Below, one piece after another: positions 32,445-40,642 of a DNA stretch of 44,133 bases. The stretch's first letter is position 1. Each line of letters starts with the position of its first letter. Under the pieces are notes generated by a model. That model worked only from the letters and a program-made list of their open reading frames with translations, was not told where the DNA came from and did no database searches. This stretch comes from Actinomycetota bacterium (GTDB lineage Bacteria; Actinomycetota; Acidimicrobiia; Acidimicrobiales; Ilumatobacteraceae): contig JACQZZ010000009.1 of the NCBI GenBank assembly GCA_016213625.1, positions 1 through 44,133 on the forward strand. The letters run 5' to 3'. Both the position numbers and the translations under genes were made by a program.

Positions 32445-33080
32445 ATGCCTGTTGCCGTCCATGTCGTCGACCACCCGCTGATCGCTGATTCCCTCACCCG
32501 GGTCCGCGACGTCGCCACGCCGAACGCACTGTTCCGCCAGGAGCTCGAGCGCATCGGCAACCTGCTCATCGCCGAGGCCACCCGCGGGCTGCCCACGCAC
32601 GCGGTGAAGGTGCAGACCCCGCTGGTGGAGACGCTCGGCCGTCAGCTCACCAATCAGCCGGTCGTGGTTCCGGTGCTGCGTGCCGGGCTCGGGTTCCTGC
32701 ACGCCGCGCAGGAGTTGCTACCCAACGCCGACGTGGGTTTCATCGGTGTGGCGCGCGACGAGAACACGCACATGCCCAAGCCGTACGTGAACAAGCTCCC
32801 CGAGAACCTGGCCGGCCGCCAGGTCATCGTGCTCGATCCGATGCTTGCCACGGGTGGTTCGCTGGCCCACACGTGCGACCTGCTCATCGAGCGTGGTGTC
32901 ACCGGCACCATCATCGTCGTGTGCGTACTGGCCGCGCCCGAGGGCATCGAGCTGCTCCGTGAGCACGGTCTCGACCTGGCCGTGTACACCGCAGCCCTCG
33001 ACGAGCGGCTCAACGAGCACGCGTTCATCGTGCCCGGCCTCGGCGACGCCGGCGATCGCCAGTTCGGCTCCCCCGCCTGA
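32445..33080 (+). CDS. upp: Uracil phosphoribosyltransferase
   Basis: This enzyme makes UMP from uracil and PRPP. The 211 residues are the usual Upp length. Visible are PVLRAGLGF (76-84), the PRPP-binding motif VLDPMLATGGS (129-139) and the C-terminal uracil-binding PGLGDAGDRQFG (about 196-207). It is 33 bases after add and has a weaker hexamer, CACACT (32433-32438), six bases before ATG 32445, so it may be expressed alone or with add. In mycobacteria upp also neighbours add and a phosphosugar mutase, an arrangement echoed here. A long palindrome follows the stop. Confidence 0.95.
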   Translation: MPVAVHVVDHPLIADSLTRVRDVATPNALFRQELERIGNLLIAEATRGLPTHAVKVQTPLVETLGRQLTNQPVVVPVLRAGLGFLHAAQELLPNADVGFIGVARDENTHMPKPYVNKLPENLAGRQVIVLDPMLATGGSLAHTCDLLIERGVTGTIIVVCVLAAPEGIELLREHGLDLAVYTAALDERLNEHAFIVPGLGDAGDRQFGSPA

Positions 33081-33082
33081 CC

Positions 33083-33130
33083 CCGCACGTGAACTGAAGT
33101 TCCGACGTCGGAACTTCAGTTCCCGTGCGG
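33083..33130. terminator. Long palindrome between convergent upp and SGNH genes (bidirectional terminator candidate)
   Basis: The inner 32 bases (33091-33122) are perfectly palindromic, with arms GAACTGAAGTTCCGAC and its complement. After one mismatch the arms extend by CCGCACG/CGTGCGG, giving 24-base arms with no loop. It lies exactly between two convergent stop codons (upp at 33080, SGNH at 33137). Termination in both directions is the simplest reading. The AT-richer centre is unusual for this genome. Confidence 0.65.
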
Positions 33131-33136
33131 TGTTTG

Positions 33137-34339
33137 TCAGGTGAGGGTCATGTTGGGTTCGCCGTTGGCGTTGAGGCCGGTGCCCCGGGTGCAGGTGCCG
33201 CCCCTCGGGGTGCCGCCGTTGTACGCCTGGCGCACGCAGTTGCGGAGTGCCTTCTCGCCCCACCAGTTGGGGTGGATGCTCTCCTGCACGTAGTACGGGC
33301 CGAACACGGTGCTGACCGTGCGGATCTGGTCGATCCACTCGGTGGCATCACTGGCGCCGGCGACGGTCCAGTTGGCCTTGCCACTGTTCTCCATCAGGTT
33401 CACCGTGTTCTCGCACAGGCGACGACCGTTGAACGCCGCCGACACGTTCATCAGTTTCGAACCGGTCGATGTCGCCGCGCTGGCCACAGCGCCGTTGATC
33501 TTCACCAGCGCGGTGCCGTTGGCCCAGTTGGCGTCGTTGTTCCAGAAGCCACAACCACCGGTGCTCTGCCGGGTGTAGCCCGACTGCGAGTAACGGAAGC
33601 CGGTGCTGTTGGGGATGGGCGACGGGTAGTTCTGCATCACGATGGTGTACGACCCGGCGGCGTAGCCGGCGTTGGCCATCGCGGCCTTGATGTTGTTGAC
33701 CGCACCGATGATGGCGTTGGTCTGGTTGGTGACGTTGGCTGCCGTGAAGTTGGCCGTGACCGAGCTGTCGTCGTTGCAGTAGTTCGGCCACCACGACGGC
33801 GACGTGAGGAAGTTGGTGACGCAGCGCTGCACGATGTCGGCGAAGCCGAAGTTGTTGCCGCCGATGGACAGCTGGATCATCTTCACGTTGTGCGTCGCCG
33901 CGAAGTTCTGCAGCATCAACGCCTGACCCTGGTTGCCACCCGAGTTGTAGAAGTCGATGCCTGGCTTGAAGTAGCCGTCGCTGCTGATGAACGTGCTGGT
34001 CTTCGCGCCGGAGCAGGCCAGGTTGAGGCTGCTGATGCCGCCGCCGATGTGGATCTCCGCGGCCGTACTGCGATGGCAGCGATTGATGACCTCCGCCGTC
34101 TGCGTGGCGTTGTCGTAGTAGGCGGCCGAACCGCCCGCGTCGACACTCGCCGAACTGGAGTTGCTGTTGCCGGCCCAACGGCCGCCCTCACCGGAGATGT
34201 ATGAGTCTCCCAGACTCACCACCCACGGGCTCCCCACGCCCGGACCGTCGGCCTGAGCCGTGGAGGACACGGCAGTGGGCACCACCAGGCCGCCCGCCAG
34301 CAACGCCAATGCAATCCCCAACCTGCGCTTGGACATCAT
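33137..34339 (-). CDS. Secreted SGNH/GDSL-type hydrolase
   Basis: This is a predicted exported lipase/esterase-like protein of 400 residues. A signal peptide (MMSKRRLG, hydrophobic core, cleavage near AQA-DG at about 30) precedes the SGNH domain: SLGDSYISGEG with Ser46, LSIGGNNFGF (about 157-166) and ESIHPNWWGEKAL with the catalytic His near residue 367. The mature protein is rich in Asn, Ser, Thr and Ala and contains several Cys that could form disulfides. Its composition differs from neighbouring cytosolic genes, which may reflect secretion rather than transfer. The start ATG 34339 has AAGGGGTG just upstream and a TACAGT hexamer at 34373-34378. Confidence 0.87.
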   Translation of the reverse strand: MMSKRRLGIALALLAGGLVVPTAVSSTAQADGPGVGSPWVVSLGDSYISGEGGRWAGNSNSSSASVDAGGSAAYYDNATQTAEVINRCHRSTAAEIHIGGGISSLNLACSGAKTSTFISSDGYFKPGIDFYNSGGNQGQALMLQNFAATHNVKMIQLSIGGNNFGFADIVQRCVTNFLTSPSWWPNYCNDDSSVTANFTAANVTNQTNAIIGAVNNIKAAMANAGYAAGSYTIVMQNYPSPIPNSTGFRYSQSGYTRQSTGGCGFWNNDANWANGTALVKINGAVASAATSTGSKLMNVSAAFNGRRLCENTVNLMENSGKANWTVAGASDATEWIDQIRTVSTVFGPYYVQESIHPNWWGEKALRNCVRQAYNGGTPRGGTCTRGTGLNANGEPNMTLT

Positions 34340-34385
34340 CCACCCCTTCGATGACTCTGTGTGTGGACGCCGACTGTAGTCAGGG

Positions 34386-36011
34386 TCAGACGAGCAGGTG
34401 TGCCAACTGCTCGAGCAGCGCTGCGGGATCGTGGCCGATGCCTTCGCCGTACAGCTTCACCTTCGGCTCGGTGCCGCTGGGGCGTACCTGCAGGCGGATG
34501 TCGGCACCGAGTTGCAAACGCAACAACCCGGCTTCGTCGAACCACTGCACCGAGGTGACCTCGTGGCCTCCGACCTCGGTGGGCGGCTCGGCACGCAACC
34601 GGGCCACCGCTGCCGCGCCCTCGGCGGGAGCCATGCGAACCGACTTCTCGGCCATCACATGACGCCCGTACGCGGCGACGATGGCGTCGAGTCGATCCTG
34701 CAGCGTGAGCCCCTCGGCTGCGGCCACGGCGGCGACCTCGGCCATCATGACCGCGGCGGTGATGCCGTCCTTGTCGAGCGGCTGGCCGCACACCAGGTAG
34801 CCGAGCGCCTGCTCGTACCCGAACACGAACCGCTTCTCGGGGGTGGCGAGCACCGTGTGCCCGATCCACTTGAAGCCGGTGAAGGTCTCGAGGCAGGCGA
34901 TGCCGTTGGCCTCGGCCATGCGACCGAGCAACGACGACGACACGAGCGTGGTGATGACCAGACGATCATCGCCCGACGTGTGGCGCAGGATGTGATCGGC
35001 GAGCAGCCACCCGATCTCGTCGCCACCCAGCCGGCGCCAGCCACCCTCCGGCGTGGGGATGGCGGCACCGAGCCGGTCGGCGTCGGGGTCGTTGGCGATG
35101 GCGACCAACGCATTCACGTCGGCAGCGACGGCCATGAGGAGATCCATCGCTCCCGGCTCCTCCGGATTGGGGAACGACACCGTCGGGAACGAGCCGTTCG
35201 GCTCCTGCTGCTGTGCGACCACGGCGGGCGCGGGCAGCCCCGCACGGTGAAACGCCTCCACCAACGTGGCGCCGCCCACACCGTGCATCGCCGTGTACGC
35301 CACTTGCACGCCAGGAATGTCCGGGCACAGCCGAACCGTGGGCACGAACTCCAGATACGCCTCGACGTGTTCGGGGCCGAGCACGTGGATGAGCGGGTGG
35401 TCGAGCGGTGCCAACGGCACGGCGGTGGGATCCACCAGGTCGATACATGCGGAGATGTCGGTGTCGGCCGGCGGCACGATCTGCGAGCCCGTACCGAGAT
35501 ACACCTTGTAGCCGTTGTCGGCAGGCGGGTTGTGCGACGCCGTGACCATCACACCCGCGGCAGCGCCGACCTCGGTGATGTTCCATGCGAGCACCGGCGT
35601 GGGCACCACGTGCGGGAAGAGCATCGCCTTGACACCCTTCGCCGCGCACACGCGAGCCGTGTCGGAGGCGAACACGTCGCTCTTGCGACGAGCGTCGTAG
35701 CCGATGATGACGCCCGACTCGGCGGCACCCGGCACATGCGCCAGGAGATAGTCCACCAAACCGGCGGCCGCCTGTTGCACGACCAGTCGATTCATCCGCT
35801 GCGGCCCGGGGCCGACGGCGGCGCGTAGCCCTGCCGTGCCGAACTGCAAACGACCGGTGAACCGCGACACGAGGTCGTCGGCCGGGCCGTCGAGCAACGC
35901 CTGGAGTTCCTCCCTCATGTCGGCATCGGGTTCGGCGGCCAACCATGCCAGGGCGACGGTGCGCGTGTCGTTCGGGTCGTTCACGGATTGCGGCTCGTTC
36001 GAAGCGTTCAT
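34386..36011 (-). CDS. Phosphosugar mutase (phosphoglucomutase/phosphomannomutase/phosphopentomutase family, PgcA/PmmB-like)
   Basis: This 541-residue alpha-D-phosphohexomutase moves a phosphate on a sugar via a phosphoserine. It has FGTAGLRAAVGPGPQRMNRL (58-76), the phosphoserine loop TASHNPPADNGYKVY with Ser159, the Mg-binding NDPDADRLG (Asp308, Asp310, Asp312), the sugar loop TGFKWIG (about 384) and the phosphate-binding RPSGTEPKVKLYGE near the C-terminus. The GTAGLR and GFKWIG forms are typical of the PGM2/PgcA/PmmB branch, some of which act on ribose-1-phosphate. With add, upp and a nucleoside importer nearby, phosphopentomutase activity is the attractive guess. It overlaps the upstream kinase gene as ATGA. 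Confidence 0.92.
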   Translation of the reverse strand: MNASNEPQSVNDPNDTRTVALAWLAAEPDADMREELQALLDGPADDLVSRFTGRLQFGTAGLRAAVGPGPQRMNRLVVQQAAAGLVDYLLAHVPGAAESGVIIGYDARRKSDVFASDTARVCAAKGVKAMLFPHVVPTPVLAWNITEVGAAAGVMVTASHNPPADNGYKVYLGTGSQIVPPADTDISACIDLVDPTAVPLAPLDHPLIHVLGPEHVEAYLEFVPTVRLCPDIPGVQVAYTAMHGVGGATLVEAFHRAGLPAPAVVAQQQEPNGSFPTVSFPNPEEPGAMDLLMAVAADVNALVAIANDPDADRLGAAIPTPEGGWRRLGGDEIGWLLADHILRHTSGDDRLVITTLVSSSLLGRMAEANGIACLETFTGFKWIGHTVLATPEKRFVFGYEQALGYLVCGQPLDKDGITAAVMMAEVAAVAAAEGLTLQDRLDAIVAAYGRHVMAEKSVRMAPAEGAAAVARLRAEPPTEVGGHEVTSVQWFDEAGLLRLQLGADIRLQVRPSGTEPKVKLYGEGIGHDPAALLEQLAHLLV

Positions 36012-36997
36012 GGCAACAGCGTCTTCAACTCCACGAGAGGACGGGGACCGACGTGCGAGATGACCTCGGCTGCGGCGATGGCGCCCAGCTTCGCGCACTC
36101 GACGAGCGGTCGTTCGCGGGTGTACCCGAACAGGAACCCGGCGGCGAACAGGTCGCCCGCACCGGTGGTGTCGAGCACCTGTTCCACGGGCTCGGCCCGG
36201 GCCCGCACGACTTCGTCCCTGGTGACGACCACACAGCCGTCCTTGCCCATGGTGATGACGGCGAGGTGGCAGTCGGAGCGCACGGCCTGCACCGCCTGCT
36301 CGAACGACTCGACCTCGTAGAGCGACAGCAGTTCGTCCTCGTTGCCGAACAGGATGTCGACCTCGTCGCTGACGAGCGCACGGAAGTCGTCGCGGTGACG
36401 GTCGACGCAGAACGAGTCGCTGAGCGTGAGCGACACCTGCCGGCCGTTGCCGTGGGCGATGGCGGCGGCGTGGCGGAACGCCTCTTTCGCCGCGGGGCGG
36501 TCGTAGAGGTAGCCCTCCATGTACAGCACGCGTCCGAGGGCCACGGTTTCCTCGTGGATGTCGGATGGCTGCAACAGGCTGGACACACCGAGGTAGGTGT
36601 TCATGGTGCGCTGCGCATCGGGAGTGACCACGATGATGCACCGACCGGTCGGCGTGTCGGCCTCCGGGGCGCCCGGACGGAACTGCACGCCGACGGCGCG
36701 AAGGTCGTGGCCGAACACGTTGCCGAGATCGTCGTCGCTGACCTTGCCGAGGTACGCCGCACGACCACCCAGTGACGCCACGCCGGTCATGGTGTTGGCC
36801 GCCGACCCACCGCTCATCTCCACCGCGGTACCGAGGGCTCGATAGAGATACAGCGCGCGGTCGGTGTCCACCAGGGTCATCGACCCCTTGACCAGCTCGT
36901 GTTGGTGGATGAAACCGTCGTCGGCGTGCGCGATGACGTCGACCAACGCGTTCCCCACCCCCACCACGTCGTACTCCGGCGCCGTTGACACGTCCAT
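36008..36997 (-). CDS. PfkB-family carbohydrate/nucleoside kinase (adenosine-kinase-like)
   Basis: This ribokinase-fold kinase has 329 residues from ATG 36997. It has YDVVGVGNALVDVIA near the start (the N-terminal form common in adenosine kinase-like proteins), GGSAANTMTGVASLGG (about 63-78) and DTTGAGDLFAAGFLFG (about 281-296) with the catalytic Asp in GAGD. A TAGCGT hexamer (37000-37005) lies only two bases before the ATG but eight before the in-frame GTG at 36991, so the leaderless start may be 36991, two codons later. It is the first gene of a two-gene operon with the mutase. Adenosine, ribose and other sugars are all possible substrates. Confidence 0.88.
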   Translation of the reverse strand: MDVSTAPEYDVVGVGNALVDVIAHADDGFIHQHELVKGSMTLVDTDRALYLYRALGTAVEMSGGSAANTMTGVASLGGRAAYLGKVSDDDLGNVFGHDLRAVGVQFRPGAPEADTPTGRCIIVVTPDAQRTMNTYLGVSSLLQPSDIHEETVALGRVLYMEGYLYDRPAAKEAFRHAAAIAHGNGRQVSLTLSDSFCVDRHRDDFRALVSDEVDILFGNEDELLSLYEVESFEQAVQAVRSDCHLAVITMGKDGCVVVTRDEVVRARAEPVEQVLDTTGAGDLFAAGFLFGYTRERPLVECAKLGAIAAAEVISHVGPRPLVELKTLLP

Positions 36998-36999
36998 CA

Positions 37000-37005
37000 A
37001 CGCTA
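37000..37005 (-). promoter_or_regulatory. Putative -10 element (TAGCGT) of the PfkB kinase operon
   Basis: TAGCGT on the minus strand fits a leaderless start at GTG 36991 (eight-base gap). It is divergent from the pepN element. Confidence 0.38.
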
Positions 37006-37053
37006 CCTGTTGAAGGCCCTCCGAACCCCTCCATCCGCCTTCGTGCTCCCGGG

Positions 37054-37059
37054 TACGCT
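37054..37059 (+). promoter_or_regulatory. Putative -10 element (TACGCT) of pepN
   Basis: TACGCT ends six bases before GTG 37066, with no ribosome binding site between, and supports that start. Confidence 0.45.
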
Positions 37060-37065
37060 GGGCCG

Positions 37066-39579
37066 GTGACCAACCCCTATCGCCTTCCCCGCTCGGTGGT
37101 GCCCCACCGCTACAGCCTGGCGCTCGAACCGGATCTCGCCCGCGCATCGTTCACCGGACACGTCATCATCGACGCCACGGTCAATGAGGCCGCGACCGAG
37201 ATCGTGCTCAACGCCGACGAACTCGAGATCCACTCGGTGAAGGTCGACGGGGACGACGCCACCTTCGAACTGGTGAGCGCCACCGAGCGCCTCGTCATCC
37301 ACCGTGCAGTGGAGGTGGGCACCGCCGCCATCGAGATCTCGTTCGCCGGCACGCTGAACGACAAGCTGCGCGGCTGGTATCGCAGCACCTACAGGGACGA
37401 CGAAGGCAACGAACAGGTCATCGCCACGTCGCAGATGCAGGCCACCGACTGCCGTCGTGCGTTCCCCTGCTTCGACGAGCCCGACTTCAAGGCGGTGTTC
37501 GACATCACGCTCATCGTCGAGCCGCAGCACCTCGCGGTGAGCAACGGACCCGAGGTCGACCGAACCGACCATGCCAACGGCAAGGTGGCGGTCCGCTTCG
37601 CCGAGACCATGCCGATGAGCACCTACCTGGTGGCCGTGGTCGTCGGGCCGCTGGAGGCCACCGAGGCAGTACAGGTGCCCCGCCCCGATGGCGGCACCAT
37701 TCCGCTGCGCATCATCCACGTGCCGGGCAAGGGTCACCTCACCGCGTTCGGGCTCGACATCGGTGCATTCGCCCTGCGGTGGTACCAGGACTACTACGGC
37801 ATCCCGTACCCCACCGAGAAGTGCGACATGCTCGCCCTTCCCGACTTCGCCGCGGGGGCGATGGAGAACCTCGGCTGCATCACCTATCGCGAGAACCTGC
37901 TCCTCGCGGATCCCGCCACGTCCACCCAGTTCGAGATGCAGACCATCGCCGACGTCGTGGCGCACGAGCTGGCGCACATGTGGTTCGGCGACCTCGTCAC
38001 CATGAAGTGGTGGAACGGCATCTGGCTGAACGAGGCCTTCGCCACGTTCATGGAGATCGCCTGCTGCGCCGCCTATCGCCCCGACTGGTTGCGGTGGACC
38101 ACCTTCAGCCTGGAGCGCAGCATGGCGTTCGAGGTCGACTCCCTGGCCAACACGCGCAGCGTCGAGTTCCCGGTGGAAGCGCCGGCCGATTGCGACGGCA
38201 TGTTCGACGTGCTCACCTATCAGAAGGGTGGTTCGCTGCTCCGCATGCTCGAGCAGTACCTCGGCGAGGAGGAGTTCCGCCGGGGCGTCAGCCACTACCT
38301 GTCGGTGCACGAGTACAGCAACACCGAGACCAGCGACCTCTGGGACGCCATCGAGGAAGCCAATCCCAGCGCACCGGTGCGCAAGCTGATGGACAGCTGG
38401 ATCTGGCAGCCGGGCTACCCGCTGGTGTCGGCGAAGCTCGACGGTTCCACGCTCGTGCTCGCGCAGCAGCGGTTCGCCTACGGCGACACCGACGACCCCA
38501 CCGTGTTCGTCGTGCCCGTCCACCTGCGAATCGACGGCCAGGAGGCCAAGGTGCTCCTGGAGGGTTTCGAGACCCGGGTGTCGCTCCCCTCCCCCGATGC
38601 CACCGTCGTCGTCAACGCCGGTGGTCACGGCTTCATGCGCGTCGCCTACGACGCCACACTGCGCAGCCGTCTGGTGGGTCCCGCCCTCGAGTCGCTCACC
38701 ATCATCGACCGCTACAACCTGGTCGACGACGCGTGGAACGAAGTGGTCGCCGGCCGCCTGTCCGCCTCCGAGTTCCTCACCTTCACCGAGGCGTTCACCA
38801 ACGAGCGCGATCTGGCCGTGTGGCAGGTCATCGCCATCGGCCTTCGTGGCGCCGGCCGCCTCATCGACGGCGAGGCGTACGCCGCGTTCCAGGGCCGGGT
38901 GGCCACGCTCGTGCGCCCCGTGCTGGCCGACCTCGGCTGGGAGCCGGTGCCCGCTGAGGGCGAACTCCGCGGCAAGCTCCGCGGCCTGTTGGTGGGCATG
39001 CTGGCCGTGCTGGGCAACGACGCCGAGGCACAGGCCCGCTGTCGGGCGCTGCTCGACCAGACCGGCGCCGACCCCGAACTGGTGGCCACTGCCACCAACG
39101 CCGTCGCGGCGGTCGGCACCGACGCCGACTACGACCGATTCCTCCATGGCTTCCGTACGGCAAGCACTCCGCAGGAGCAACTGCGCTACCTGTACGCGCT
39201 CGCCGAGTTCCCCGAGCAGTCGCAGATCGAACGCACCATCGAGTTCGCGTTCTCCGGCGAGGTGAAGTCGCAGAACGCACCGTTCCTGTTGAACCGCTGC
39301 ATCGCCAACCGTTGGAACGGCGAACTCGCGTGGAAGGCGGTCAGCCAGCGATGGGCCGAGGCGAACGAACGCTTCCCCAACAACACCATCGTGCGCATGA
39401 TCGATCCGGTGAAGCAGCTCACCCGGCCCGAGGTCGCAGCCGACGTGCAGAGCTTCTTCTCCGAGCACCCCATCCCCCAGGCCGCGAAGTCGCTCGACCA
39501 GACGCTGGAACGCCAACGGGTCAACGTGGCACTGCACGCCCGCGAACACGAACGGTTCAGCGGCGAGCTGCTGGGATGA
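37066..39579 (+). CDS. pepN: M1-family zinc aminopeptidase (PepN-like)
   Basis: This cytosolic metallopeptidase removes N-terminal residues from peptides. The 837-residue protein has an N-terminal beta domain, the exopeptidase motif GAMEN (264-268), and the zinc site HELAH (300-304) with Glu323 in LNEAF, exactly the HEXXH-x18-E spacing. A catalytic Tyr is likely in DVLTYQKGG (about residue 385). The C-terminal ERAP1-like helical domain closes the protein. The start GTG 37066 gives TNPYRLPRSVVPHRYSL, the usual beginning. The stop overlaps the next gene (ATGA). The zinc site and GAMEN are intact, so activity is expected. Confidence 0.95.
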   Translation: MTNPYRLPRSVVPHRYSLALEPDLARASFTGHVIIDATVNEAATEIVLNADELEIHSVKVDGDDATFELVSATERLVIHRAVEVGTAAIEISFAGTLNDKLRGWYRSTYRDDEGNEQVIATSQMQATDCRRAFPCFDEPDFKAVFDITLIVEPQHLAVSNGPEVDRTDHANGKVAVRFAETMPMSTYLVAVVVGPLEATEAVQVPRPDGGTIPLRIIHVPGKGHLTAFGLDIGAFALRWYQDYYGIPYPTEKCDMLALPDFAAGAMENLGCITYRENLLLADPATSTQFEMQTIADVVAHELAHMWFGDLVTMKWWNGIWLNEAFATFMEIACCAAYRPDWLRWTTFSLERSMAFEVDSLANTRSVEFPVEAPADCDGMFDVLTYQKGGSLLRMLEQYLGEEEFRRGVSHYLSVHEYSNTETSDLWDAIEEANPSAPVRKLMDSWIWQPGYPLVSAKLDGSTLVLAQQRFAYGDTDDPTVFVVPVHLRIDGQEAKVLLEGFETRVSLPSPDATVVVNAGGHGFMRVAYDATLRSRLVGPALESLTIIDRYNLVDDAWNEVVAGRLSASEFLTFTEAFTNERDLAVWQVIAIGLRGAGRLIDGEAYAAFQGRVATLVRPVLADLGWEPVPAEGELRGKLRGLLVGMLAVLGNDAEAQARCRALLDQTGADPELVATATNAVAAVGTDADYDRFLHGFRTASTPQEQLRYLYALAEFPEQSQIERTIEFAFSGEVKSQNAPFLLNRCIANRWNGELAWKAVSQRWAEANERFPNNTIVRMIDPVKQLTRPEVAADVQSFFSEHPIPQAAKSLDQTLERQRVNVALHAREHERFSGELLG

Positions 39580-40427
39580 GCGCACTCACCATCGACCGCA
39601 TCGCCGGAGCCCTCGGGGCAGAGCTCCACGGGCTCGACCTCACCCGCGAACTCACCACCGGCGAGGTCGACGCGCTCTACGCCGCGGTGGTGCAGCACAA
39701 AGTGGTGTTCCTGCGCGACCAGCCGTACGACATCGCCCATCTCGAGCGTCTCACGGTGCAGCTCGGCGGCCACGGCCACACGCCGTTCCTCGAGTCGATC
39801 CCCGAACACCCGGGCGTGGTGAAGGTGGTGCGCGAGGCCGACGAGGGCGGATTCAACTTCGGCGGCAAGTGGCACAGCGACTGGAGCTTCCAGCCCGCTC
39901 CACCGGCACTCACGCTGCTGTGGTCGGTGGAGGTGCCACCCACCGGCGGCGACACGATGTGGAGCAACCAGGAGCTCGCGTTCGACACGCTCAGCGACGG
40001 CCTGCGGACCACGCTCGCCGAGCTCGACGTGGTGCACTCGGCCGGCTGGGCGTACTCCGCCGATGGCATCCTCGCTCGCACGGCGAAGGGCCGCTCGATG
40101 CGCATCAACACCAGCGACGACGCCTTGGCCGAGCAGGTGCACCCCTGCGTGCCCACCCACCCCGACAGCGGGCGCCAGACGCTGTTCGTGAACCCCACGT
40201 ACTCGGTGCGATTCGCAGGATGGTCGCAGGCCGACAGCGCGCCGCTGCTGCAACACCTCTACGAGCACAGCACCCGCGACGCGTTCACCTGCCGGTTCCG
40301 GTGGACGGCCAACACGCTGGCCATCTGGGACAACCGCAGCACACAACACAACGCACTCGACGACTACCGCGGCCACCGCCGCGAGCTCCATCGCACCACC
40401 GTCTCCGGCCTGCCACCCACCCGCTGA
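39576..40427 (+). CDS. TauD/TfdA-family Fe(II)/2-oxoglutarate dioxygenase
   Basis: This 283-residue oxygenase belongs to the taurine dioxygenase family. The iron ligands are His100 and Asp102 in KWHSDWSF and a distal His near 256 in STQHNALDDYRG; an Arg about a dozen residues later (HRRELHRTT) should hold 2-oxoglutarate. GGDTMWSN (about 126-133) is another family marker. It starts in the aminopeptidase stop codon, so the two are coupled, which is an unexpected pairing without an obvious pathway. Sulfonates, chlorophenoxyacids or other small acids are possible substrates; no sulfonate transporter is near. Confidence 0.9.
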   Translation: MSALTIDRIAGALGAELHGLDLTRELTTGEVDALYAAVVQHKVVFLRDQPYDIAHLERLTVQLGGHGHTPFLESIPEHPGVVKVVREADEGGFNFGGKWHSDWSFQPAPPALTLLWSVEVPPTGGDTMWSNQELAFDTLSDGLRTTLAELDVVHSAGWAYSADGILARTAKGRSMRINTSDDALAEQVHPCVPTHPDSGRQTLFVNPTYSVRFAGWSQADSAPLLQHLYEHSTRDAFTCRFRWTANTLAIWDNRSTQHNALDDYRGHRRELHRTTVSGLPPTR

Positions 40428-40466
40428 GCGGGCGCAGCCGTCACCGGCGAGCAGCCCGAACTCACG

Positions 40467-40523
40467 CCCGCGGGCGCGAATCCTTTCATCCGTGAGCGGT
40501 GTCGAACCCGTGGGCGCGGATCC
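40467..40523 (+). repeat. Imperfect 17-bp direct repeat
   Basis: CCCGCGGGCGCGAATCC (40467-40483) recurs as CCCGTGGGCGCGGATCC (40507-40523), with 15 of 17 bases identical and a 40-bp offset. It lies in the gap between the convergent TauD and acyl-CoA synthetase genes. The function is unknown. Confidence 0.4.
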
Positions 40524-40559
40524 GATCGTGGCCGCACGAAATCGCGCCCAACCTTGGTG

Positions 40560-40642
40560 GGTCAGGCGAGGAGGGAGGGTCAGGCGAGGAGGGTGGGTCA
40601 GGCGAGGAGGGAGGGTCAGGCGAGGAGGGAGGGTCAGGCGAG
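40560..40642. repeat. 18-bp tandem repeat (minisatellite), about 4.6 copies
   Basis: The unit GGTCAGGCGAGGAGGGAG repeats at 40560, 40578, 40596 and 40614, followed by a partial copy at 40632. Copy 2 has one base change (GTG for GAG at its end). The last partial copy covers the end and stop codon of the minus-strand acyl-CoA synthetase, and every copy carries the same TGA on that strand. The array therefore looks like repeated duplication of the gene's stop-codon region into its 3' flank. The copy number may vary among strains. Confidence 0.9.

Noticed and set aside
34386..37073. A single 895-residue fusion of the mutase with an N-terminal extension
   Set aside because: The upstream part is the out-of-frame shadow of the PfkB gene. 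The mutase starts at ATG 36011 with an ATGA overlap to the kinase stop.
40560..40642. CRISPR array
   Set aside because: The units are 18 bp and directly abutting, with no spacers, and no cas genes are present.
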